From Agrostemma githago (lineage: Eukaryota > Streptophyta > Magnoliopsida > Caryophyllales > Caryophyllaceae), in contig OY288242.1 of NCBI GenBank assembly GCA_958450325.1, positions 24,496,474 to 24,560,473 on the forward strand: 64,000 bases of DNA, in the 5' to 3' direction. The notes beneath the pieces are model-generated. The model made no database searches and was not told the DNA's origin. It was given only the letters and a program-made list of their open reading frames with translations. Below, piece by piece: positions 44,324 through 55,157 of this stretch (position 1 is its first letter; each line of letters opens with the position of its first letter). A program made the position numbers and the translations under genes.

Positions 44324-46048
44324 TGATGGATGCCGGATCCTCGTCCATTCAACACTATCAAACAAATTTATAATACTCAACGAATCACAAATTCACAACG
44401 CAAATAATGCGATAATGGTAAGTCGAGATCGATCCACAATGACGAATAATAGGAAGTTAATCGAATTATAAATTACTAATGGATTGGATCTTTAAGTGTG
44501 TTTGATTTGAAGCTATGCTAAGGTGAGACTAAAATGACAAGGAATTAATCAATAAGAGAAATGCATTAGGGGGAGTCGGAGAATCAAAATGCCGATAAAT
44601 GAATCGGGGAATCTAAAAAAACAATGCACAATCGATAAGGAACGAGTCACCTTTCGGTTTCTCAGTTAAACCTTACTCTAGCCTACTTTTGTGACGAGAG
44701 TGCTTAGCCTCTAACCGGAATTACCCAAAACCCGAGTTTCCCCATATTGAATTGGGTGAGAATGGGTCAACTAGGTCGGCCTAACATAGTTAGCACAAAC
44801 ACAACAATCCCAAGCTAGACAAATCGATTCAATGGCAATGGTTTCCAGAACCCCTCAATTCAAGCATCCATATTCATCCTCCCCTAACCCCCTAACAAGG
44901 AAACTAGTCACAAATCATAGTGAAAATGATAAAAACAATAACCATGGGGATTAGACTAAAAGCATGCATAATGACAAGAACAAGGAGATTAATTCTAATA
45001 CAAAAAATGAAAAAAGTAAAACCAAGGGTTGAATCTACTAATCAAGACAAGAGCAATGGAAGAAAAATCAAAGAAAATGATAAACTATGGAGAAAACTAG
45101 AGAATAAACTATCTAGAGAATAAGGGAGAGGAAGAGAAAATATAGCAACAATGGAGAAAAACTCAAGGAGGAAGATGAAGATTGCATAAAAATAATAATC
45201 TTGAATAAGAAATCCAAGAATTTGTCACTAATCCTTGAAGGACACTCCAAAACCTTCTACTTTGATCTAAAATTATTTAGTTTTGATTGATTTCAAAGAG
45301 TAAAATTAAGCTTACAAAAATAGATCTAGAATAATGAGGCACACTAATGAGGAATAAGATTGATGAAAGATTAATATGCTAGTAGCAAATTAGGCTAAAT
45401 CTATATTTACAAAGTTTATTAATGAGTCACTTAAACAAAGTCCAAATCTGAATTTTGCACAAGAGTTGAAACTTTGCCCTATGGATCTTCAAAGGGTGAA
45501 ATTTTTCCCTGCGGATTTCTGGAATTCCTATTATTCTACCGTCGGGCGAAACTTCGCCCAGTCAACTCTTCTTCCAAAATCTCAAATCTGGGATATCCAT
45601 ATCGTCGGGCGAAACATCGCCCGGTGGGTGTAAGTTTTGCCCGGTCATTTTGCCCGGTCGTTTCACTTAATGAAGATCTTCGGGGAGGCAGATATGTCGT
45701 CGGGCGAAACTTCGCCCAGCGAGATCTCATTGGGCAAAACTTCGCCCGATGGATTTTTGTCTTCTGTCTTATAGTTTCACTCTTCATTGTATTGACTTTG
45801 GCTTTGTGACATGTGTTGGACGATATTCCACCCTCTTGTGCTCCGTGCACGTGAAAGCTCGAACATGCTCTCGGAAACAGATTCCTATAAAAAAATAGAA
45901 AAACTACCCAAAAACACGTAAAATACACAAGAGAGACACTAATTTGATAAAGACTCGAATGAGGCGATAATAGCACAACAATCCCACATAAACGGAAGGA
46001 AAACGAGTCTACATGGAAGGAAAAGTGAGCTAAATTTAGCGCACAACA
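44324..46048 (-). repeat. Athila-like LTR (element G)
   Basis: On the + strand it starts TGATGGATGCCGGATCC, recalling the inverted end of the element D LTR, and ends GCGCACAACA. On the - strand it is preceded by a PPT (GTGTGGGGGATT, 46060-46049). A palindrome cluster is at 45470-45765. Only the PPT side of the internal region remains (46049-46151), cut by the next LTR. Confidence 0.6.
45470..45765 (-). repeat. GGGCGAAACTTCGCCC palindrome cluster
   Basis: Several GGGCGAAACTTCGCCC or close variants (e.g. 45543-45558, 45604-45619, 45701-45716, 45732-45747), some partial, spaced about 30-100 bp. No clear TATA box was found downstream on the - strand. Confidence 0.65.
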
Positions 46049-46151
46049 AATCCCCCACACTAGACCAATGCTCGTCCTCGAGCAAAGACCCAAAAAGAAA
46101 CTAACTATTACCACTACCACTACTAATTAGACTATGCTAAGCCGATATGGG

Positions 46152-47660
46152 TGTGGACATGACATAGGTCCACCCCGACGCGGCCACGCGCAGATTTGGG
46201 GAGGCGAATGAATCTCGTGGTAAGATTGATCTCGGGTCGAAATTTAAATCAAAGATGGAGTCGCCACCGAATTTTATGGGAATTCGGACCCGTTCGAACT
46301 CACTCTACACCTAGGCTTTTCGTGTACAAAACACGACCCGCTTTTAGTGGTAGAGCTTATGAGTTTGTCCCTTTGCATTACTATACCAACGCTGAGTTAT
46401 CGGATATCGTACATCGAATGACTCGTGCGCCAATGGTTTCGGACATCCGGAAACCATGGTTCTGAGTAAGGGGTGAGGGTACGTGTTAGGAAGCCCACAA
46501 AGGACACCCAACCCCGCCCGCTCTTTAGCGGCCTCTACTAAAATACCGTTCGTTTTCTTGTACGCGCGTTAGTAAAATGATTAAATGTTATGCAAACAAC
46601 GTTTTCGGCTAAGCACGCGAATTATGTGTGAACTACGTCATTTAAATGCATCAAGACTAGAGTCGAAATTATTTAGCATGCGAGGTTCATTTATAAAGAG
46701 ATAAACATCGAAAATAAATAAAACTCGTAAATGGATACAATATACACGGGCGGAAATACAACCCGGACAAAACGAAATAACGAGTAAAATAATAAATAAC
46801 AATAATGGATAATGATAATGCAAATGAATTAAATGATGAAATGATGCATGATTTTAGAAAAGGGGAAAACACGTGATGGCCTTGACACGTGACGACTAAT
46901 GTCGTAGAAAAAGATTTGACGAGGCTTGAGTGATGTGAGAAGGCTCACGGTTTCGGCTTGCCAGAGGCCACTCGATCGAGTCCTGGGGGAGACTCGATCG
47001 AGTGCCCTACTTAAAGATCTTCTGCCTCGTTTTTGAGGGGTCACTCGATCGAGTGAGCCAAGGCACTCGATCGAGTACCCACTGTTCAAGGTGCTACTCG
47101 ATTCGAAAAAGGTGGCGATTCCGATATATTGATTTTGAAATCGATAGCTAACCGAGCCAATTAAAAATATGGCGTAATTTATATTTAACTCGGTTTTCGG
47201 TACTCGTAACATGTATTTTATGACTACGAGACCGGTATCGGGAATTTTAAAAGAGCGTTATGAAATTGATTTGAATTGGATTAGGACGAAATTAATTCCC
47301 TCCGCGTTACGACATCGTTACTAATCCTTAAGGATTACGTGATGTTCGATTTAGCGTCAAAGGGTTCCGTACCAAACTTGTAAATGATATTGGACGTGTT
47401 CAACTACGTACGACCACGATCACGTTACGCCCTTAAGTGCTTGGGGCGACACTCCTTGAAAGGGTGCCACCACCGTCGCGACTTGTAAAGGGATTAAACG
47501 GACTTTGAGCGGTAGTCGTAGTCAAACGCGTTCAATCCGGAAAAGGTTTATTAACTTATATGTACGCGGTATTAGATACAAATGACGATAAAAAAAGAAT
47601 GAAGATTAAAATGCGATAAAAATGTTAGTGTTAGTATGCTAATAATAATAATAATAGTAT
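46152..47660 (-). repeat. Truncated Tat LTR, element A family
   Basis: On the - strand it ends ATGTCCACA (46152), contains the PBS-like GGTGGCGACTCCA, the conserved block (46541-46416) and five ACTCGATCGAGT palindromes (46969-47101). It matches the LTR from about its position 830 to the end. The first 830 bp are missing, replaced by simple repeats from 47660. Confidence 0.75.
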
Positions 47661-47665
47661 AGTAT

Positions 47666-47702
<37 letters not shown>
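47640..47702. repeat. AT and GA microsatellites
   Basis: (AAT)n, (TA)n, then (GA)n at the junction between the LTR fragment and the next repeat. Confidence 0.85.
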
Positions 47703-48980
47703 GTTCACATAAGGACACCCCTCCCTATAAGTCCATAAGTCCCATTATTAAGCATTGGATTGAAATAGGATGAAAGGTTGAGATTGATTAGTATAGGGTA
47801 AAGTGTTAATAATCAATTCCTAGAAACAATAAATATTTCTCTCTCATACAACATCTTATTCTCCTCTCTCAAAAGACACTTAACCCAATGTTTTCTTCCT
47901 TTAAACTAGCTTCCATAGTGTCTCATCTTCTCCATTGTAGTTGATAATTTGATTTTTGTTGGTACTATGTTGTAAACCTTCCCATTTATGTATTGAAACT
48001 TTAATTCATTATTTTTATAACTCCAACTCAATTGTTTTGAAACTTCAATGTCCGTAATTCCAAGTGCTTGTAGAGGGACCTCAACTTTATCTATCTGCCA
48101 CTTCAATTGTTTGTGTTTGTAACTTCAACTCAGTTGTTTTGAAACTTCAACGTCAACAATTCTAGGTGTTTTTGATATAATTTATTGTATTTTTCGTTAT
48201 TGCTACAGTATAATTTCTTGATCTGAAGTTACAAAACATATTAACTGAAGTTACAAAATATGTGAAGTTACAAATGTTTATTAAACTTATGTTGTTATGG
48301 TGATGATGTTACAAATTTATCAGTTAAAGTGACATTATAAAGTAATTGAAGTTGCATATTGACCAATTAAAGTGAAGTAAAAACCATCATTAATTAGATA
48401 GATTGATTTTTTTTCCAAGTTAATCTCAACCATCCTATTTCCTTAATCCAAAGGATGAGAATAAGACTTACGAAAAAGAACATATAACATTTAAGGAGCT
48501 TCATTTTTCCAATATTGATTGCCTAAATATTGATTATGTAGTTTTTTTTGGGTAAACCAAAATACATATATTAATGTTCAAAGGTAGTCAATAATATGAG
48601 AGTCTTATTTGTTATTTTTGATATATAATTTATTGTATTTTTCGTTATTGTTACAGTATAATTTTATTGATTTGAAGTTACAAAACATATGAACTGAAGT
48701 TACGAAACATATTAACTGAAGTTACAAAACATATTAACTGAAGTTACAAATTAAACTCAGAGTGACGGATGCTGAAGTTTCAAAACAATTGAGTTGAAGT
48801 TATAAAACAAATGTATTGAAGTTTCAATACATACACTTGAATGTTTACAACAGTTCCAAAACGGATATTGAGGTACACGGAATGATTAAAATTACACTAA
48901 ATCTGATTAAAATTACACTATATTCAATTAAAGTTACACGGATATTGAGTTGAAGATACACAAAGTGTCACTTGTCTCAT
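47702..48980. repeat. AT-rich segment with inverted and direct repeats
   Basis: Two near-copies of TTTATTGTATTTTTCGTTA followed by GAAGTTACAAAACATAT units (48180-48260, 48620-48760). A segment at about 47985-48070 recurs inverted at about 48763-48840 (AACTCAATTGTTTTGAAACT). The words near 47730-47790 recur inverted near 48415-48475. Probably one or two non-autonomous transposons of unknown class. Confidence 0.5.
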
Positions 48981-49871
48981 CATCTTCCCACATCTTCATT
49001 TTCGTCTTCATTTTCACTTCTTCATCCTCATCAAAAATCTACAATTAACAACTGAAAAATATCGATATGATTCAACAAATAAACAATCATACAAGTCACT
49101 TTATTTCAAACTTCAATAATCTCAACCATCAACTAAAAACACTAGATTACAATATGAAATCTTACTATAAAGATCTCAACCTTAAACAAACCCATTTCAT
49201 CACTTCATTTTCTTGACATAAAGATCCGATCTTTACCATATTTGGGTGATTTTAGCATCTGGGTTTGTCATATTTTCCTTCACTTTTACGTGTTTCATGA
49301 ATAAACTAGTCGCCATGCCCGTGCACCGCACGAGATTACTAATTTACTTGTCTAACTTCCATGTGGTTGTTACGACGCGTGCTTGTAGAGGGTGTCGTAA
49401 TTGTGAATAGGGCAGATATTGTGAAGATCGAATCATCAAAGCTACTAAAAGACGCATGACATGTAAATATAAAGAACGAAAGAAGTTGACATGATCCAGT
49501 CAAAGGAAGAAATAGACATTAAAAAATTCGTATACTATAAAATAATTGCAATATGTAATCTGCATAAATTATGCCCATGTTCTTCTGTGTTTTTCTCTGT
49601 CGGGGTCTATTTTGTCTTTTCAACTTTTGGCCTCTTTTTCTCTATTGTTTCCTTCGAAGCTGTAAGTCATTTTTGGTGTGGAAATTCTGTTACTGAAATA
49701 TAAGTGAAAAATTGCTTGTAGTTGGTGTACGTAATAATAATTACTCCCTCCATTCAAATCCAAACTACACATTTTTCTTTTTGATACTATTCACAACTAA
49801 AGGAAATCTTCGATATTCTCGACAATCTATAAGAGAAAATACAGTCATATGGGATCTTGTTTGATTCATCT
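48981..49871. other. AT-rich sequence, no gene recognised
   Basis: Short frames only. Contains CTCCCTCCATTC at about 49744, which resembles one end of a Stowaway MITE, but no partner end was found. Confidence 0.4.
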
Positions 49872-50645
49872 TGTAGACACCAGCATTTTGCCTGCTAGTG
49901 TCTATAGCAGTTCCCGACAAAACACTCGATGATGATCGGACGCAAACGTGACTTAGTATACTCGAATATGGGCTCGGAATCAAAAATATCCGACGTGGAC
50001 TTTTAGCGGAGTACAAATCTCTCAAAACCAACCTCAAATTCAGGCCCAGTGGGTCGTTCCGAGTAAAATGAGACTAATTTGGGCCAAAACTGACACCAAA
50101 AATAAAAACCGTCTTTTAGCAACCGGGTCAAAACCCGGTCAAAGGCGAATCCGTCCTCAAAATTGGCCAAGTTCGCTTCTAGAAAATTGCGCCCAAACAC
50201 ATTTTTCAAAAAATCAAAAGAGTCAACCATTTCCTAAAATGGCTTGCCAACCCTATCCACTCGATCGAGTGGATTGACCTCACTCGATCGAGTGGAGCCA
50301 CAAAAATGCAACAGACCTCTTTTTTAGGGCACTCGATCGAGTGCACTAGGGCCACTCGATCGAGTGACCCTAGGTCGAGGGGTAAACTCTATAAATACCC
50401 CTCCTTGTGCTCTTCATTTTGAGGCTTTTTCATGCATCAAAAACCCTACATTTCAACCTAAATTCTACACTCCTCTCTACACTACAACCCTAAGCAACAC
50501 TAAGCCAAAAACCGAGTCCTTGTCCCTAAAAAAAACCGACAAAACCATCCACACACACACACACCCCATAACTTTGCATACATCCTCGCTACTCCCGCAT
50601 TCCTATCGCTATTACGAGTCCGTTGCCGAGGCCATTCTAAGCATG
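49872..50645 (+). repeat. First ~780 bp of a Tat LTR, element A family
   Basis: Starts TGTAGACACC and contains GATGATCGGACG, four ACTCGATCGAGT palindromes (50258-50366) and TATAAATA (50390-50397). It stops near 50645, where - strand Tat coding begins. It covers just the LTR part missing from 46152-47660, in the opposite orientation. Confidence 0.75.
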
Positions 50646-50649
50646 ACCC

Positions 50650-52517
50650 CGTCTTAATCTTTACTATGTCTTCCCCGAAAAGCAGCCCCAGCACGGGCTC
50701 ATTATTGTCAGCTCCATCAGATTGGATGAGGGCGAACACATCATCCGGGATGTAGTTGCAGTCCCGGGCCAATTGGGTCCCGAGGTGCACAGCATTTGGT
50801 TGGTACAGTCCAACCTGAATAGCCCCAAACACCGGTGTGACAAAGTAGTCAGTCAAACGTGGGCTGTAAGGGCTCAAGTGGATACCCTTAATGATGTTGC
50901 AGGCCTTTTCGACTTCTGCTCGGACAACGTTGCCCGGGGTGGCGGCATAGCTAAGGCCGGAGTGAGAGTCTTCGTCCTTAAGGACCTCAATGATCCTCCC
51001 ATCTGGAAGATCGGGTCGAGAAGTAGCCCCCGGTAAGTACCCTAGGTTCTGTAGCATCGTGTCGATGCTAGTTGTGAAGTAGGGCCTAAAAAGGTACTCT
51101 TCCTCGATCATCCCCACAAAGTTGAACCCCCAGAGGTCCGTGCGGCCCGTAGCATTACGTCTAGCCACAGTTATTGGGGTCGCCTCCAAAGTAATAACGT
51201 TGTCGAGCAAAGGCATCTTGATCTTTCGGTGGAGGGTGGAGGATACCGCCTTGACCGCGTGAATCCACGGCCTTCCTAGGAGCAAATTGAAGTATCAGGT
51301 GACATCGATCACCTGGAATTTAAGCTAATTTTCAATTGGGCCCATTATAATGGTCAGCTTTATGGCCCCAGCTACCGACTTTGGGCTCCCATCAAAGGCT
51401 TGGATGGTCTGAGCAGTCGGAATATAATCGGCCTCGGTGATCCCGAGGGCTTTGGTGGTCCTCAAGGGGAGGACATTCACAGCAGACCCATCATCAACTA
51501 GGGTCATCGGGAGGTATTTCCCTCGGCAGATCACCGTAATGTAGAGGGCCAGATTATGGGAGGCCCCGAACGACGGTAGGTCGGCTTCAGAGAAAGTGAT
51601 CATTGGGCCTCCTTCCTTGGTTTTGCCCTTCAAGTGGGGCAAGACTGTGGCTACCATTTCAGCAGGGGTAGCCAAGGAGTCGATCTTAACTTGATCGAGA
51701 GCCTTAGTGAGTGCTTCTCGATGTTCTTGTGAGCTAACTAGGAGTTGCCATATGGTGAGGTCAACTAGGGTCTTCTTCAGTAGCTTCACTAGAGCGGTTT
51801 CAGCAGTCGGCTCCTCAGGGGCGACTTCCGTCCCGAGTGGCTCGGTGACGGTTGTCGAGATATGGGTGTCCCTAGAGCTAGTGCCTTGATTGGGATGACA
51901 AAGGTGGTTACTGGCTAAGACTCGGGATTTGGTCTTTCGGATCTCCTCAGAGGTAATGGGGATAGCTTCCCCTTTGACGAGGTAAACATCATCCTCGTCG
52001 TCGAACCAGATCCCGTTCACTTGCGGGACGAATGGAGAGATAAGATGAGAGCAATCAATCACCTCCCCGGCAAAGATGGCATGGGAGCTGAAAGGGTTCT
52101 CCTTGTTACTCGGCTTATCTCCAGGCATCGGGATTTTACCGCTCTCAATCAAGTCCTGAATCAAGTGCTTCAGCTTCCAACAGTTTTCGGTATCATGCCC
52201 ATTGCCTCGGTGGTATTGGCAATAAGCTTGAACATTGTAGTTCTTGGAGCGTCGCTCGACCGGAACTTCAGGAGTTGGGCCTATCAGTTGGATTAGGCCC
52301 TTCGAGGATAGCCTCTGTAAGGCATAGGTATAGGTGGTTCCTATATCAGTGAAAACCCGAGGTGGGGTGTTCTTCTTGGACGGGGCATCCAGTAGATTAA
52401 CCGCGTCGAAAATGCTGTGGGTTGCAGCCTGGGGCTTGGGAGTGGAAGTGGAAGCCCCTTGGTATCCTTTGCTAGAGGCCTTAGTAAGGCCCTCCAGTCT
52501 CAGGTCGTCTTCAATTC
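50650..52517 (-). pseudogene. Tat gag C-terminus and protease fragment (element E)
   Basis: On the - strand from 52517: gag tail, a variant zinc knuckle CX2HX4HX4C (CQYHRGNGHDTENC, about 52215-52174), the IQDLIESGKIPMP region, then a retropepsin-like domain with VDDGSAVNVLP (about 51510-51480). Tat proteases often have D-D/G/N-G-S here. A frame change near 51310 leads into LLGRPWIHAVKAVSSTL (51282 onward) and the protease-RT linker, ending near 50650. It is cut at one side by an element D-type LTR and at the other by the LTR fragment. Confidence 0.75.
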
Positions 52518-52834
52518 TGATGGGAGGGATTTGTCGTGGATCCCGCCACCAAATAAAAACGGCAAAACCTAGTGGGTAGCTAGGGTAAGTCGGGTCGAAT
52601 CCACAGGGACGGGAGGTCGGACTAAGGTATGCTACGGTCTAGGACTAGGTTCGAGACGAGCTAATATAAGGAGGGGGAGACTAGGACTAAACTAGGTCTA
52701 AAGCGAGAACTTTTTGGTCATTCCTTGCTTCTCATGGGCTTCCCATCGATTCTCGGGACTCGGGATCGGGTCTCGGAGGCTCGGGATTGGGTCACAAGGT
52801 CTCGGGGTCGATTCCAAGGCATCGAATCATCGTT
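52518..52834 (-). repeat. Inverted, internally deleted fragment of an element D-type LTR
   Basis: TGATGGGAGGGATTTGTCG (52518) is the reverse of an element D LTR end. 52720-52834 matches the reverse of 53600-53720 (the GACTCGGGATTGGGTCTCGG region). The join to the next segment is at a shared TTCC(C/T). Confidence 0.65.
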
Positions 52835-53413
52835 CCCTCATTTTGCATGTTTTTCACTTTTTACTTGGACTAGTTAGGCGGTTTCGGGCATGGAACGACC
52901 CTCTTGGCTCTTTGCTAAAGGGGGCGGGGTCTCACTTACCTACAGTGTCGACTAACACCGTGGATCATCACTTCCCACTCCGCCGATCGTCCCGTAGTAC
53001 GTTTTTAGAAAGTTAGGAGGACCTAGGTAAGTTACCAACGTTTTTGTTGCTTTATCGTCATACTATTAGGGTTAAGTCCACCTCAGTTTGCATTGCTAGC
53101 TTGGGAACGTTGTCGCTTGCCTCGAGTCCTAAACCGGTGTTTCTTTCACCGCTTTTTTGAGGGAAGCGGTATTTCTTTTCTTTTGGGTGCAACCTTTTGT
53201 GTGTTCGTTTGTGTGTTTGTTTGTTTTTGTGTCTTGTGTCCGGTTGCATCCACAGTTTTGTCGCAAGACCCGACTTGCCTTGCGGAGTGCACTTTTCCTC
53301 TAAGTGCACTCGCATGAGTTGAAAGGGCGTAGGGTGCGCTAATACCCATTCGGCTAGTATAGTAGTTAGTACGTGCTTACTCGAGGGCGAGTAAGGGTTA
53401 AGTGTGGGGGAGT
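52833..53413 (+). repeat. Copy of element D's 3' internal end, including PPT
   Basis: 581 bp nearly identical to 60820-61400 and ending in the PPT AAGTGTGGGGGAG beside the left LTR. Shows tandem duplication or recombination rather than a clean insertion. Confidence 0.85.
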
Positions 53414-54931
53414 TGATTAGTGTAGTTTGTAGTGCCTATTTCGTAGTATTTTGGTCCCATTTTCCTTGTGGAATCGCTCCTTGGGAGCGGTACAGGGGCT
53501 TCTTATGCTTCCTTTAGTTCGTTTAAGGTTCCCGAGACCGATTTGGAAGAGTTGGAGCGATTCCGACTCTATAAATAAACATTTTGGAGCCAACGGAGTA
53601 AAGGAACGATGACTCGATGCTTCGGAATCGACCCCGAGACCTTGGGACCCAATCCCGAGCCTCCGAGACCCAATCCCGAGTCCCAAGAATCGATGAGAAG
53701 CTCATGTGAAGCAAGGAGGAACCAAAAGGGTCATATTGGAGGCTTACAAGACTCATCCCCGACGGGTATGCACCTCATCCCGTCGGGGATGAAGTGCACT
53801 TTTGAGGGTGCTACTGCAAGGCCGTCCCGGTCGGGACCAACCCGTCTCGGTCGGGATGGTGGGTCCGTCCCGGTCGGGATGACCCGTCCCGGTCGGGACC
53901 ACCCAGTTCCAGCCCGCATTTCTTTCTTTCTTCTCCCTTCCATTTGGAACCCTATAAATACTTCCCTCTTGTATTGTTTATGTATCTTACCTTAGTTTAG
54001 CCTCTCTTAAGCCTCTCTACAAGGTATAAACCCTAGATTTAGTTCCTCACATTAGTTTAAATCTCTCTTTAATTCTTAGTTAATCTTAGCTAATTAGTTC
54101 TTGTATTAAGAAGATACCTGAAGATTTCTCCAAGATTGACAACCTTGGGATTATTTGGGTTTCTCTTTTTATGCAAGATATCATCTTTTCATCATCCTAT
54201 TGTTGGTATAACTTTCTTTTCTCTTGTTTATTGTTATTGAATCAAGTTTGAATCTTTACTTAGTGTTTATTGTTATTGATTGTTATTGTTCTTGATGATG
54301 AATGTTAGGGTTATGATGTTGTGTTCTCTTCTTATTGTTGTTAGTTTTTCTTTGATTATGAGTGAGTAGATTACTTGTGGGTTAGTAGGGGGATTAAGGG
54401 TAGATTATGGGTGATTAGGGTTTGATTAGGGGTAAAGGGTAAATCCTTATTGTTAGTCACATTCTTGGCACACCATGTGTTTGTTGAAATGCTTGTTTGA
54501 GTTGTAGTGGCCATGCTTCTCATGCTAGTTTTCCTCTACTCATTGTTTGTCTAGTATGTGGACACCCTTGACCACCCAAGTCACCTTACTACACTTATGA
54601 ACCCGACCTAACCCACCTCTTTTCCATATTTGATTCATCTTATTAGTTAGACTCATTCCCTTAGTTTGTTAGTTGGTTTGTGTTTAGTTAATCTATTGTA
54701 GTCTTGTTTTAGCTTAATTCATTGTTAGTCTAGTTCTTACCTCTCATCCACCATAGTTTTCCATTTATCGCTTATTTGTGTTTGTTTGTGTGACCTAGTC
54801 TCGTTTTAGGCCGATTTAGTCTAAGCATTGCAACACCGTCTCCGTGGACACGACCCGACTTACCCTAACTACCGTTAGGTGCTAGTTGGTTATTTATTTG
54901 GCGGTGGGATCCACGACAAATCCCACCATCA
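53414..54931 (+). repeat. Left LTR of element D
   Basis: TGATTAGTGTAG...CCACCATCA. TCCCGGTCGGGA palindromes at 53752-53903 are followed by TATAAATA (53953-53960). Confidence 0.88.
53752..53960 (+). promoter_or_regulatory. Element D LTR promoter: TCCCGGTCGGGA palindromes plus TATA box
   Basis: An outer inverted pair (CATCCCCGACGGG / CCCGTCGGGGATG, 53752-53793), then four TCCCGGTCGGGA-type copies (53824-53903), then TATAAATA 50 bp on. The right LTR has the same at 61739-61890 and 61940-61947. Confidence 0.6.
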
Positions 54932-54934
54932 ATT

Positions 54935-54952
54935 TGGCGCCGTTGCCGGGGA
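54935..54952 (+). other. Element D primer-binding site
   Basis: TGGCGCCGTTGCCGGGGA, 3 bp after the LTR. It is the sequence known from Athila elements. Confidence 0.85.
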
Positions 54953-55157
54953 CGGTGCATTGTTTAGACTTCGTTTGCTTATTTCTAGACTTAGTTACCC
55001 TCCTTTGTGCCCTTCTATCATCTCTTGTGATTATTCTCTAGTTTTTCTTGCTTTCTTAGCTTTCTTTTCTCTTTGTCTCTAGTTGTGCTTGTTTATTGTC
55101 GTTACCTAGTGCCCATAAAGCACTAGGTGTTCTCACGTTTGTTCTAGTGTGTAGTGT

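Noticed and set aside
49740..49790. Stowaway MITE end (CTCCCTCCATTC)
   Set aside because: Only one end is present and no inverted partner with TA duplication was found within reach.
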